Both the position numbers and the translations under genes were made by a program. Shown one piece after another: positions 54,501 to 64,000 of a stretch of DNA of 64,000 bases. The notes beneath the pieces were generated by a model. That model was not told the DNA's origin. It made no database searches and saw only the letters and a program-made list of their open reading frames with translations. How positions within the stretch are numbered: position 1 is the first letter of the stretch; each line of letters starts with the position of its first letter. The stretch is from Nephrocerus scutellatus (Eukaryota; Arthropoda; Insecta; Diptera; Pipunculidae), in the NCBI GenBank assembly GCA_947095585.1, contig OX352765.1, forward strand, positions 61,141,123-61,205,122, read 5' to 3'.

Positions 54501-54644
54501 CCCGTTACTAACAGCTAACGTACAAACGAGGAGTTTCAAAAATTTGCACAAGAATCAGTTGAAATATCTGAGACATTTCATGGTGGACAGTATGTTTGAC
54601 CATGTACCTGGAAACCAAACATAAAATTTACAAACCATAAACAT

Positions 54645-54742
54645 TATAAAATTTAATACTAGCAATTATGCAATCACTCAATCTAATTCAATTTCATTTG
54701 TTTTATACCTTTTTTTATAAAATGAATTTTGTTTCGAATATC
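54645..54742 (+). repeat. BEL-2 3' LTR remnant (empty site for the Helitron-like element)
   Basis: ACTAGCAATTATGCAATCAC to AATTTTGTTTCGAATAT matches 45600-45643 joined to 46858-46897. Identity stops at 54742. Confidence 0.75.
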
Positions 54743-57110
54743 GCAGATATGGCATGGCTAACGTAAAATAAGAGATGTGACATGGGCAATGTAAAAATAA
54801 TTTCATTGTTCTTTTTTGCCTGCGCATGTGCATTCGATCTAATGTGTCTTTCCATACAAGTTGTGTCATCCGATTTTCCTTTTTTGTTATAAAATAAATT
54901 ATTAATTAGTATTAATCCAGGCACAAAAACGCTTATGCTCCTACACCATCAACGTGTGTATATTTTTTATATATGCACCTGCACGTTAAAAAAAGAGTGG
55001 AATAATAACCTACAGATAATTTAAGATTATGAACTCAATTCAGCATACAATAAATTGTGTCTGGGCCTGCTAGCCAAATCTTGTACACACACCGGCTTTT
55101 ATAAATTCTTTCAGCAGGTGCATGAATTTGCGATATGACAAATTATTATTAAATTTTATCTTATTTTACAAATGATTTTATTGAAATTTAAGCATTTGAC
55201 GTAACGTGTTAAAATTGTGACAAATCGTTCTTTGATTCTACAAATATGATTGGATCGATCACGAACGATAATCTTCAACTTATAAAAAAAAAATTACTCG
55301 AACCGGTGTTGCTTTGTTAAATCCTGTACAAAATCTATTTGTAAATATAACAAAAGAAGACGAAAATCACGAAGAGGCCATTTTTGGAAGAAATGAATAT
55401 GATGAAAATGTAAACTCATAAAATCAATAACGAGCATACAAAATGCACATTATTTTAAAATATGTATATACTTCTAGTTTCAGTTAAACTCTCCTACGAA
55501 AGTAGATTATTTCTTTTAAATGATTATCAAGACCTACCTGATATGATTAGATCAGTTGCTGAACTTATTCCAGGAAACCTTTGAAGAAATTTTATGAAGA
55601 GATTAACAGATGTAACAAGCAAATTAACAAAATATTTAAAAGAAAAAAAAAGTAAATAGATTTTTTTAAATTTAAAAACTGTACGCATTAAAGAAATGTA
55701 ATCTATGTAATTTTTAATATTATATTTCATTTCGATTAGGTGAGATGATTTCAAATGGATAAGCCTTTGTGTTTTCTAAATATTTTAAAAGGACTGTCAC
55801 ACCATATTTTGCATGTATTATATCAATCTCTTCATAAATTTTCAAAAAGTTTAATCTTGGAACTATATTTAATTTTGTGTTATGTAATCATTTATTATAA
55901 ATAAATAAAATAACCTATTTGCAAAAGGCAAATTGTTATTAATTATAGCGGGCGCTTTTTATCAACACAAAGACAAATTGCAAATAATCATCCAACTAAT
56001 ACAGAAACGAAAGTTTTTAATTAATTTTTATACAATATAACAAACATTTTTATTATGTGGATAATACTTTAGAATAATGTAGACCCTACAAATATTCTCG
56101 CAAGTTGTTTTAAATCTCAACCCTTAACAAAAAACAGCGGCATGCGTATAAGGATATTATAAATGATTGATATTTGCAAATAAATCTATTGCAAAAAGCG
56201 CTTTACTTACATTACATTCGCTTTTTTTAAAAAAATATTTACAATATTTACACTTAATTCAAAATATAAAACTAAGTTGGATATCATTAGAAAATTATAT
56301 CGCTTTAATTTATGTATATTATATTTTTATACAGATAAGTTTGTAATAAGGCGCGAGAAATTGTGTGTCTATTACAAAGATACAAATGCAACACCCGTGT
56401 GACGCTGTAGTAAAATTTGTAGTCTGAATTTGATCATTGCTTAAATGCCAAGCTTTTATCTCGCAAGCGATACAAGATAGGTGACTATTGCTACTAATGA
56501 AATTTATTGAGTATAGAGATTGACAAGTAGTGATCTTAAATAACTTGGAAACTTGGATGGTACATACGAAGAAAGGTTTTTTATTACAAGTAAAAAATAA
56601 ATCATTCTTGTTTTGTCAAAGTTTGACAGCAAAAAAAGTATTGAAACAACAAACATTAAAAAATTATAGAAATAGAAACATTAAGGCGTATAAGTCCTCA
56701 CCAGCAGACAAATTGCCGAAAAATTAGGTCATAGTGCTGTCTATATTTTTTTTACAAAATTGGAAAATTATGCCTATGATATAATAGGAGATCCGAACGT
56801 AGAATTTTCCCCTTTTTCAGAATCAGTTGTCAAGAATATTGACTGTCATTTAAAAAAAACGAAGTCGACCTCCAAATGGTATTGAAAATTTTCTAGTTCT
56901 TCCATGAACTCTAAAACTTTTATAATGAATTAAAAAAATGTACCCTATATACATATATTTACTACTGGCCAATAGCTGGAATACGAAACCTAAAAAACAC
57001 TAATTTTGCAGGGAAATATCCCAAAGCTGTGCAATATACCGATATAATATATCTCCTAAAGGAATGCAACGAAATGTAATGATTTTAGCAATATGTATTA
57101 AAATATTTTG
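54743..57110. other. AT-rich region with coding-like scraps, mostly unassigned
   Basis: No transposon family is recognised. A plus-strand piece near 55298-55421 reads RTGVALLNPVQNLFVNITKE and ends at a TAA; another near 55495-55655 reads LLNDYQDLPDMIRSVAELIP with a stop soon after. A 65-codon lysine-rich frame lies at 56530-56727. These could be fragments of one decayed gene. Confidence 0.35.
55718..55858 (-). CDS. Coding-like exon of unknown gene
   Basis: The minus strand, just after an AAATTAAATATAG acceptor-like sequence, reads PRLNFLKIYEEIDIIHAKYG and VTVLLKYLENTKAYPFEIIS and ends at a TAA near 55718. The amino-acid pattern looks like real protein in a region of very high AT. It is short, unrecognised, and could be chance. 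Confidence 0.3.
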
Positions 57111-57113
57111 TGG

Positions 57114-57190
57114 GCGCCGTAGCTCATTGGATAAGAGCATGGCTTCTGAGCAGGCGCCTCGTGGTTCGAATCCCAGTAAAACCAAAAACT
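57114..57190 (+). repeat. SINE head, copy 3 (truncated)
   Basis: GCGCCGTAGCTCATTGGATA has an A box and GTGGTTCGAATCCCAG a B box. Only the tRNA-like part is present before the microsatellite. It is not a functional tRNA gene: it belongs to the SINE head family and lacks a convincing cloverleaf. Confidence 0.75.
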
Positions 57191-57195
57191 CTCTC

Positions 57196-57318
57196 ATTGT
57201 TATCATTATTATTATCATTATTATTATCATTTTTATTATCATTTTTATTATCATTTTTATTATCATTTTTATTATCATTATTATTATCATTTTTATTATC
57301 ATTATTGTTATCATTATT
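57196..57318 (+). repeat. (TTATCATTWTTA)n microsatellite
   Basis: ATTATTATCATTATTATTAT gives way to repeated TTTTTATTATCA units, about ten in all. The reading frames across it are artefacts. Confidence 0.95.
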
Positions 57319-57321
57319 TGA

Positions 57322-57605
57322 GCGCCGTGGCTCAATGGAAGTGCACATGGCTGCTGAGCAGGAGGGTTAGGTGCGAATCCCAGCAACACCAAAAGTATTT
57401 TTAACGGTGTCCCACCTCTCGCGAATGGGTGACAAACGTTCCGAGAGTAGTACCTTGTCACGGAAAGCTTCTCAATTCGCCGTTCGGATCCGGCCTTAAA
57501 TTGTAGGACCCTTCCATTTGTGTCCAAAAATTAACATGCGCAGCACAAATGGTCGCGAGAAGTTAGGCCTTGGACCGCAATTGTCTGTCGCGCCGAATGT
57601 TATTA
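57322..57605 (+). mobile_element. tRNA-derived SINE, copy 2
   Basis: Near-identical to copy 1 from GCGCCGTGGCTCAATGGAAG to TGTCTGTCGCGCCGAATGTT. Its B box is altered (GGTGCGAATCCC). The tail is ATT/TAATTA-rich to about 57670. Confidence 0.85.
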
Positions 57606-57904
57606 TTAATTATATTTAATAATTAATAATTTTACAATTAATAATTATTATCATTATTACTATAATGATAAACTATAATGAGCGCGAGCTGGGGACCATT
57701 TTCACCGAGTACGACGGCACTCTGCAAGTCATATCGGCACTTTGTGCTTCATATAATTTACAAGGTTATGCGAAGCTGTGAATGAGGTTGACGAGTTGAA
57801 CGTCCCTAAAAAATATGAAAAAGAAGTAAGAAAAATAGTAAGATCTTATGTTCCTAGAAGGATGGAGGATGTCATCTGTACTGTAAACTGTCAAATGCCT
57901 ACGT

Positions 57905-58440
57905 TTTTTCTACAATCGATCTAAAAAAAAGGCTAGTCGTAAATACACAGCGTTTTCTAACTCAGATGGACACTTCGAGTTTACGAGGACACCGTTTGGT
58001 CTGTGTAACTCCCCATCCAGTTTCTTTAGATTCATTCATGGTGTCTTTAAGGATCTAGTCAACGAAGGTGTAGTTATCATGTACGCCGACGATTTCATTA
58101 TTCCGTCCATTAATGAGGAGCAAGGTCTAGAACGGTTAAGGCGAGTCATTGGAGTAGCAGCTGAGCACGGGTTGGAGATCAGATGGGATAAATGCCAATT
58201 CTTACAACGAAGTGTCGAGTATTTAGGGCACGTCATCGTAGATTCTAAAATCTATCCGTCTCCGGCGAAAATTAAGGCAGTGCAAAAATTCCCGTTACCA
58301 ACTAATGTGAAGCAACTGCTTAAGGAAGTTTACTTTAGGAAGTTTATTTTCCGTTTTGCTGAGCGATCCTCACCTTTGACCCAGTTTTTGAAAAAGGGGA
58401 AAACTTTTGATTTTGGCGATGAGCAACGGAGGTCCTTCTA
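57905..58440 (+). pseudogene. pol: gypsy-3 reverse transcriptase
   Basis: A FSTIDLK piece near 57911-57935 is followed by DGHFEFTRTPFGLCNSPSSF near 57965-58025 and MYADDFIIPS with catalytic YADD at about 58082-58093. The frame 58079-58441 holds the thumb (EYLGHVIVDSKIYPSPAKI). The first Asp block is shortened by a deletion after 57940. Confidence 0.85.
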
Positions 58441-58985
58441 AGTATTAAGAAAATCTTGGTGGAACCAGTTTTGCGAATATACGATCCGATGCCTCGCTGG
58501 CATACTACTACAAAAAAATCAAGGCGAAGACGAGTGCCATTCGGTGAATTACTGGAGCCGGTCCACTACAGGCGAAGAAATGAATTACCACTCGTACGGG
58601 TTAGAGGCATTAGCCATTGTCTCGGCTCTGAAGAAGTTACGACGCTACCTTGGGGATTGATTTTGTGGTTGTCACTGACTGTTCGGCTATCAAAGAACTA
58701 TCCATGCCAGACCGTGTTAAGTGATGGGCGATTCTACATTGATGAATATAATTGCAAGGTACAAATTCGATCGAGTACACGGATGAAACATGTGGACAGT
58801 CACTAAGACGAAATCCGGTCCTGGTAGTGAAAGATACCGTAACGTCGTTAATTAAGCGGGCTCAAGAAAATGATGAACGAGTTTTGGCGATTAAGAAGAT
58901 ATTGGAGGATCAGGAACACGAGGGCTATTTAATTCAAAACGGCGTTTTGATAAAGCAGGTAGATGGAAACGATCTCCAACAGAGA
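58441..58985 (+). pseudogene. pol: gypsy-3 RNase H and linker
   Basis: EPVLRIYDP near 58460-58490, then YSRRTTGEEMNYHSYGLEAL-like text across a shift near 58570-58615 and KKLRRYLGI-like text near 58635; these are RNase H landmarks. Stops and shifts are frequent. 58752-59000 (KRAQENDERVLAIKKIL) is the linker before integrase. Confidence 0.75.
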
Positions 58986-59515
58986 TGCAAAAAGAAGTGA
59001 TTCGTAGAGCTCATGAAAGACATCATTTTGGCTTGAAAAGACAGGAAAGTTTGAAAGGCGAGTTCTTCATACCAAAATTGGTCGAGAATATAGAAAAAGT
59101 AATACAATGCTGTATGCAGTGTCTACTGATGAAGCGGAATTACGGTAGAGCTGAACTTCGTCCCATTCCGAAGGGCGTACAACCATTGGATACTCTTCAT
59201 GTTGATCATGTAGGACCGATGACGGAGAGAGATAAAGCCTACAAGTATATTTTCGTCGTAGTGGATGGCTTTTCAAAAATTACTTTGTTATATCCAATCA
59301 AAACTACAAACGCTAAGGAAATTCCGGATCGACTAAAGGTGCTGTCTGCAACATTCGTATATCCGAAGAGAATCGTTTCTGATAGAGTTGCGGCGTTCAT
59401 ATCAAGACTTTTTCTGATAGCAATATTGTGGAGTTGGTGCACATCCCAGGGGAAACGGCCAAGGAGAACGCGTGAACCAAGGGATTATCTCAGTACTTAC
59501 AAAATTGGCAATTGA
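58985..59515 (+). pseudogene. pol: gypsy-3 integrase
   Basis: The frame has RRAHERHHFGLKR and CCMQCLLMK (HHCC zinc finger), LHVDHVGPM with the first Asp near 59200-59212, and RIVSDRVAAFISRL with the second Asp near 59380. The family's usual Gly-Thr after this Asp is changed to Val-Ala. The Glu region is lost in a shift near 59430 (IPGETAKEN-type sequence in another frame). Confidence 0.8.
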
Positions 59516-59800
59516 AGAAGCGAGACGGCGAAGATGATAAAGTTTTCGACTTATTGCGAGGGGAAGTGATCGGTCAATTGGCGAACGATAGAGCGGAACA
59601 TCGAGCGGCGGTTAGAGAATCAATCTCTCGCGCCCACATCAAAAACGGCATTATGGCAAGCATAGAAAACCGGCATACCAGTATTCAATCGCTTTTATGG
59701 ACCATACAAAATGGTTAGCGGTTATGAGCTCGACAATTGGCGACACGAATGCCCATACAATACCTGTTCTTCCACGGACAACATTAAGCTGTGGCGGTAA
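59512..59800 (+). pseudogene. gypsy-3 Pol C-terminal tail
   Basis: DRAEHRAAVRESISRAHIKN near 59586-59645 is a basic tail of gypsy Pol; shifts follow near 59650. No LTR is seen after it. Confidence 0.6.
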
Positions 59801-59984
59801 AATTCATAGAAGTCCGATGACTTTTAGGAATGGCCGTGTGTGGTGAAAAAATGTATGAACGCCTGAGCGGCCAACTTTTTTTAAAAAAAAATGCGTATTT
59901 AATACAGATTTCAAAATTCAGTCCCAAATATCTATTTTATATTGGCTTGTGATGCGTGTGATGGTTGTAAATGCCGCAATTTTC

Positions 59985-60110
59985 TGGTTTTGTGTCTTAG
60001 TCCCAATAGCATTTTTTTTATTCCGCTTCTGACGTCGCGTTTCACGTGTTGCGCGTGTGATGGGGGTTTTCGACTTCTTTGAGGTCCTTTTTAACCAACT
60101 TTCTTTTTGT
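59985..60110 (-). repeat. Family S fragment
   Basis: On the minus strand AAAAAGGACCTCAAAGAAGT and GCGGAATAAAAAAAATGCTA match the internal 110-bp blocks of the family S elements. Confidence 0.65.
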
Positions 60111-60217
60111 CTATTTAATGTAAATACGAGGTTATTGCTATTAATATGCATAAGGAGTAAATTCGACTAAATAACAAAATGTTAAAAATATAATCATGTA
60201 CCTGATAAGGGCTTCAT

Positions 60218-60365
60218 ACGAGGGGTGCCGTAAAAGTTTTCAGTAAAAGTAATAAGAAATTCAAATTTTTCATTAAAAATTGCTTTATTGCTTTTCAAAA
60301 TATTCGCCTTTAAGATCTATACACTTTTGCATACGCTTAAACCATTTATCGAAACAATTTTTTCA
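60218..60365 (-). pseudogene. Mariner 3' end: transposase C-terminus and TIR
   Basis: The minus strand reads CFDKWFKRMQKCIDLKGEYF near 60285-60358 and a stop, the standard mariner C-terminus. It is followed by the inverted repeat CGAGGGGTGCCGTAAAAGTT at 60219-60238 (plus-strand reading) next to TA. Confidence 0.8.
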
Positions 60366-60378
60366 GTCCGAAGATGAT

Positions 60379-60640
60379 TGTTGAGTTTATTTTTTGTTAT
60401 CTTCTTTCCTTAATGCATTTCATACATACTTACATTTATAATTCATACATATACTTACATTTATGATTCATACATATACTTATATTCCTGATTCTTATAC
60501 TTCCACGTATACACACACATGCATTTGAATGCTATATAAAAGTTACAAGCTGAGAAGCTATAAACTCAGTTACTGTTCATTGTTCAACTCGCAAGCGTAG
60601 GGTTTTCTTTTGTTCCGGCGTTCTTTTTTTAAATTTCACA
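60379..60640 (+). repeat. BEL-3 5' LTR (about 262 bp)
   Basis: It begins TGTTGAGTTTATT and ends TTTCACA before the primer site. A 28-bp unit with ATACTTACATTTATGATTCA is repeated about three times at 60418-60500. Confidence 0.75.
60533..60571 (+). promoter_or_regulatory. BEL-3 LTR promoter
   Basis: TATATAAA at 60533-60540 and TCAGTT at 60566-60571 are 33 bp apart, matching TATA plus arthropod initiator. Confidence 0.65.
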
Positions 60641-60643
60641 TTT

Positions 60644-60661
60644 TGGTGCCGAAACCAGGGA
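60644..60661 (+). promoter_or_regulatory. BEL-3 primer binding site
   Basis: TGGTGCCGAAACCAGGGA follows the LTR end by three bases, in the form usual for BEL/Pao elements. Confidence 0.8.
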
Positions 60662-60673
60662 CTTTTAAGTAAA

Positions 60674-61540
60674 ATGGAAACTCTATGTCAAAAAGGTAAC
60701 ACGCAATTACCGAAATTGCAGTTGAAAAAATCAGTTTTAACATAGCGGTACATCAAAATGAACAGTTAGCTGCAGCTGAAAAATTTCATTATTTGGAGGG
60801 AGTTTTGAATGGAGCAGCAAAAAAATTGTTAGCGGGATTTACTGCTTCAGCAAGTTGTTACGAATCTGCTGTCTCGTTGCTTCAAGAACAATACGGTAAT
60901 ACAGAAAAACTGGTAGACGAACACAATCATGCAAAAACTAATTGGACTGCGCCCAGTTGCTTTAAAAACAGACGTTGTTGCGTTGCGAAATTTGTACAAT
61001 ACAATTACAACTTCAATAAGAACATTTACGGCATTGCAAATACCATCGCAACATTATGATGCTTAAATCTATATTGTTGCGCTGCTTGCCCGTAGAGCTT
61101 AGAGTGGATTATCATCGTTCAAGAGATGAGGAGAGCGAAAATCCAATAGAAAACATGCATGACAACAGTACACCATCCGAAGCTTCTTCTTTGTATGCTG
61201 TTAGCATCATTGGAACAAAGCAAAGTAACTTCTCTACACACTTCCACACGAATACCACCATTAACTGCAGGTAGTTTACTTGGAGTGACAGAAAACGAAA
61301 AATGTGTGTTTTGCAGCTCTACGCTGCATCACCCAAAGGAGTGCGACAAAAAAATTACGCTGCAGAAAAAGAGAAATCCTTTCGAAGGGCAACCGATGTT
61401 TTAGGTGTGCGAAAACGGGACATTTGTCGAGAAAGTGTAGAAGTTTTCCAAATGCAACAAATGTTATAGCAAGCATCTTACATCAATGTGTGATCCCGCA
61501 TTTAAGAAAACTAAATTCAATGTTCTAACGGGTAAAGAAA
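60674..61540 (+). pseudogene. gag: BEL-3 gag, frameshifted
   Basis: ATG at 60674 opens METLCQKG; after a shift near 60715, LEGVLNGAAKKLLAGFTAS and LLQEQYGNTEKLVDEHN give the DUF1759-type Gag. Further shifts near 60935 and 61045 lead to LRCLPVELRVDYHRS. Zinc knuckles CVFCSSTLHHPKEC (61309-61350) and CFRCAKTGHLSRKC (61400-61441) follow; a shift near 61450 leads to CNKCYSKHL and MCDPAFKKTKFN. Confidence 0.88.
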
Positions 61541-61669
61541 CCAACGATACGTATGTTGCAAAGAAAGGAAAAATAAATCTCTGTGCGCATAGCTTTACGA
61601 ATGCAAATCTTTTCCGAAAAACAGCGCGTTGCATAGCTAGAGGATATGATAAAGACAGTCTTGTTCGTG

Positions 61670-61772
61670 TATACACTCGCACACACGAAAGAGAAACACA
61701 CAGACGCACACACACACAGACGCACACACACACAGACGCACACACACACAGACGCACAGACGCACAGACAAA
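61670..61772 (+). repeat. AC-rich microsatellite (ACACACACACAGACGC)n
   Basis: The 16-bp unit repeats about four times, with ACGCACAGACGC variants at the right end. It forms the junction between BEL-3 sequence and the R1-clade LINE and is open in the frame that joins both. Confidence 0.9.
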
Positions 61773-62577
61773 AGTCGTCGCTAAAACTAAAAATAAAGTG
61801 AAGTCAGACGCATCTGCCAAGAAGTCCGCCGTAAAACAAAAGCCAATTATAAGAAAGGCAAGACCGGACGCCATAGTCATAGAAGCGAAGGGCGAAATAT
61901 CCTATGCGCAGATATTGCGCAACGTGAAGGCTGATCCAAAACTAGAAACAATTGGAAAAGCAGTATCTAGGATCAGAAGGACACAAAAAGGTGACCTCTT
62001 AATTCAATTGAAGGAGACAAGTGACAAGACAGCGGAATTTAAAAGCGTCATAAGTGAGGCGTTAGGCGAACAAGCAAACGTAAGAACCCTCACCCAACGC
62101 ACTAGCATCGAGCTGAAAGACATCGATGAGATCACCACAAAAGAAGACATTTGTGAATCAATCGAAGTCCAAGCCGGAGTCGAAGGCGTTACACCGTCAG
62201 ACTTTATATCGCTGAGGAAAGCATATGGTGGAACCCAGACGGCGACTATCAGCCTTCCAAATGCAAAAGCAAAGAAGCTGCTGGAAGCACAGAAGATAAA
62301 AATCGGGTGGGTAGTGTGTCGCATCCGCGAACGGACACTCCTCAAAAAGTGCTTCAAATGCCTGGAATTTGGGCACATTACCAAGCAGTGTAAAAACGGA
62401 GAAGATCGCTCCAAGCTGTGTAGAAGATGTGGGGATGAGGGCCACATAGCTAAGTCTTGCGCAAAGGAGCCTTCGTTCATGTTCTGTAGAAAGGAACACC
62501 CAGAAGATGCGAAGCATGTAGCGGGCAGCAGCAAATGCCCAGTCTTTAGGAGAGCTATCGCCAGCAGAAAAGTATGA
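61773..62577 (+). CDS. R1-clade ORF1 (Gag-like), 5' truncated
   Basis: The frame is open from 61486 only because it reads through BEL sequence and the microsatellite; LINE homology starts near 61773. A basic N-terminal part (KTKNKVKSDASAKK) is followed by the central region ending KIGWVVCRIRERTLLKKCF. Zinc knuckles: CFKCLEFGHITKQC near 62351-62392, CRRCGDEGHIAKSC near 62420-62461, and a third, longer C-H-C group near 62483-62541. The protein binds the element RNA in a ribonucleoprotein. The stop at 62575-62577 overlaps the ORF2 start. Confidence 0.88.
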
Positions 62578-63206
62578 AGGTTATCCAGATAAACCTAAAT
62601 CACTGCGAGATAGCACAGGATATCCTGTCACAGACGGCTAAAGACGAGAGAGCGGACATAATTTTAATAAGCGAACCGTACAAATCTCGTGACATCAACG
62701 CTTGGGCATGTGACAAAACAGAAAAAGCTGCAATATGGATTTGCGGGAGACATGCCTTCCAAGATGTAGACGGGCAGGCGGAGGGCTTCGTACGGGCAAA
62801 AATAAATGGAATCAACTTTTATAGTTGTTACGCAAGACCCAGCTGGACGATGAGCGAATACTCAGCAATGATAGAAAATTTAACGGCCGATGCTCGAGGA
62901 AGAGCTCCAGTGGTTATAGGCGGAGACTTCAATGCCTGGGCAACAGACTGGGGCAGCAGATTTACTAATACCAGAGGACATTATCTGCTAGAATCTTTCG
63001 CCTCATTAAATATAGGCATAGCTAACACGGGACGAGCAAATACGTATCGCAAAGCAGGAAGGGGATCGATCATCGATATTACCTTCGCTAGCAGTTCCCT
63101 CCTGCGGATGATAAAATGGCGCGTCAGCGAAGACTATACGCACAGCGACCACCAGGCGATTGTAATTGAAATTAAAAAAAAAAAGCCGTGCAACGCCCAA
63201 AATTAG
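62574..63206 (+). pseudogene. R1-clade ORF2 endonuclease domain, frameshifted at 3' end
   Basis: The start is the ATG of ATGA at 62574. MKVIQINLNHCEIAQDILSQ and the catalytic landmarks ISEPY, GGDFNAW (near 62920-62940) and SDHQAI (near 63144-63161) show an AP-type endonuclease, complete to its last motif. An 11-A run at about 63174-63184 shifts the frame; the stop at 63206 is the result. Confidence 0.92.
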
Positions 63207-64000
63207 GGGGACCTAAATGGAAAGACAAGTTCCTTGATAAAGAAATGTTTGAGGAAATCATAAACTCAAGCTTCCTAATCGAAAGCGGAACATCTGAGAT
63301 CCTGTCGCAACAACTTACCAGTATAATCACTACAGCGTGCGACGCAGCTATGCCCAGGAGAAGACCTAGCAAGAGAGGTGAACACTGCTACTGGTGGAAT
63401 GAGCAGATAAAAGCACTGAGAGCTGCCTGCTTACAAGCTAGACGTAGAGTGCAGCGATCAAGAAGGGGATCAGACATTCAAGAACGTCTTGATATGCTAA
63501 GATTAGCTAGACGAAATTTAAAAAATGCAATTAAAGAAAGCAAGTCGAAGTGCTTCAAACGACTAGGTGACGAGGCGGACATCAATCCCTGGGGCACAGC
63601 GTACAAAATAGTTATGGCAAAGCTAAAAGGCTGTAGGACCCCGCAAATATCATGCCCAACAAAGCTTAGGTCCATCGTAGAACACCTATTTCCGAAAGGA
63701 CCATATACTATGTGCAACATAATAAGAGAAATTAGCACAGAAAGTATTCCAAGGCTAACAGTTGATGAACTCGTGAACGCAAGTAAAAGAATACGAGACA
63801 ACAAAGCTCCTGGACCCGATGGCATTCCTAATAAAGCATTGAAAGCGGCCATCCGAAGTAGGCCGGGCATGTTCATGACATGCATGCAACAGTGTCTAGA
63901 TGAAGGAGTTTTCCCTGAACCTTGGAAACTGCAGCATTTAGTATTGCTTCCAAAGGGAAACAAACCACCGGGCGAACCATCATCGTACCGCCCAATATGC
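63185..64000 (+). pseudogene. R1-clade ORF2 RT domain, continuation, 3' partial
   Basis: In the frame shifted by the A-run, the sequence is open to the window end: GPKWKDKFLDKEMFEEIINS, WWNEQIKALRAACLQARRRV, then DNKAPGPDGIPNKAL near 63799-63843 and LLPKGNKPPGEPSSYRPIC at the end, the first RT blocks. Only one base separates this frame from the endonuclease frame, so the copy is recent. Confidence 0.92.

Larger units (their letters stand above)
45588..54742 (+). mobile_element. BEL/Pao retrotransposon BEL-2, degenerate, with four insertions
   Basis: Matching flanking segments (45588-45643 plus 46858-46897, and 54645-54742) are the remnants of its LTRs. Between them are gag, protease, RT, RNase H and integrase scraps in BEL order. 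The insertions are Helitron-like (5' LTR), Jockey-like LINE (after gag), mariner (before RT) and SINE (before integrase). Confidence 0.8.
57690..59800 (+). mobile_element. Ty3/gypsy element gypsy-3, degenerate
   Basis: RT from 57905, RNase H from about 58440 and integrase to about 59500 are recognisable, followed by the C-terminal tail. No LTRs, gag or protease are found. Confidence 0.8.
60379..61540 (+). mobile_element. BEL/Pao retrotransposon BEL-3, 5' part
   Basis: LTR, primer site, gag and two zinc knuckles follow in order. After about 61540 the BEL sequence is replaced by the microsatellite and the R1-clade LINE. Confidence 0.85.
61773..64000 (+). mobile_element. R1-clade LINE, runs past the window end
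   Basis: ORF1 with three CCHC-type motifs and ORF2 with AP endonuclease and RT overlap by ATGA, the usual R1-clade arrangement. ORF1 is short at its N-terminus, so the copy is 5' truncated. One frameshift lies in an A-run of ORF2. Confidence 0.9.

Noticed and set aside
57114..57190. A tRNA gene
   Set aside because: A and B boxes are present, but it shares its head with two SINE copies and does not give a convincing cloverleaf.
57064..57370. Long open frames in several phases rich in Ile or Asn-Asp repeats
   Set aside because: They are produced by the TTATCATTTTTA microsatellite and end at its borders.

Overview
This window is repeat-dominated nuclear DNA from an insect, most likely a dipteran. 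The evidence is an errantivirus with an env gene, several BEL/Pao elements, a copia-clade element whose primer site has the form known from Drosophila copia, R1- and Jockey-like LINEs, and irritans-type mariner remnants. No bacterial, organelle or rRNA genes are visible. The family of insect cannot be fixed from this sequence alone.

Layout. 1-5191: 3' part of an errantivirus (protease to env, then the 3' LTR). 5405-6263: first copy of a dispersed short-module repeat (here family R), seen in nine full or partial copies. 6511-15910: a nested block. Two inverted Tc1-like ends enclose a decayed BEL/Pao element (BEL-1), BEL-1 is split by a minus-strand copia element with a 5-bp TTCGT target duplication, and the copia 5' LTR is itself split by a family R copy. 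16195-16985: long minus-strand family R copy. 17371-21886: minus-strand Ty3/gypsy element with a SAP motif at the Gag N-terminus. 22145-24150: LINE RT 3' part, three satellite units, a Tc1-like transposase remnant. 24240-27921: the only stretch with host-gene character, minus-strand exons with good splice signals, invaded by family R copies. 28090-43100: tandem and dispersed noncoding repeats, a copia RNase H piece and a mariner piece. 43430-45180: LINE RT remnants. 45588-54742: a second decayed BEL/Pao element (BEL-2) holding a Helitron-like insertion, a Jockey-like LINE, a mariner and a tRNA-derived SINE. 54750-57110: AT-rich with a few coding-like scraps. 57114-57605: SINE heads and one full SINE around a microsatellite. 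57690-59800: a third Ty3/gypsy remnant. 60379-61540: 5' LTR, primer site and gag of a third BEL/Pao element (BEL-3). 61675-64000: an R1-clade LINE with the ORF1/ORF2 overlap, running off the window end.

How the parts relate. The genes are mostly parasitic and mostly broken by frameshifts, stops or deletions. The layering gives a relative chronology: Tc1-like ends, then BEL-1, then copia, then family R; and BEL-2, then Helitron-like, Jockey-like, mariner and SINE. The most useful biology is (a) a minus-strand exon at 25082-25689 where one open frame ends and a second, with a signal-peptide-like start, begins in an overlapping UAAUG, (b) the modular architecture of family R, (c) an intact empty site for the Helitron-like element, and (d) an R1-clade LINE starting in an AC-rich microsatellite.
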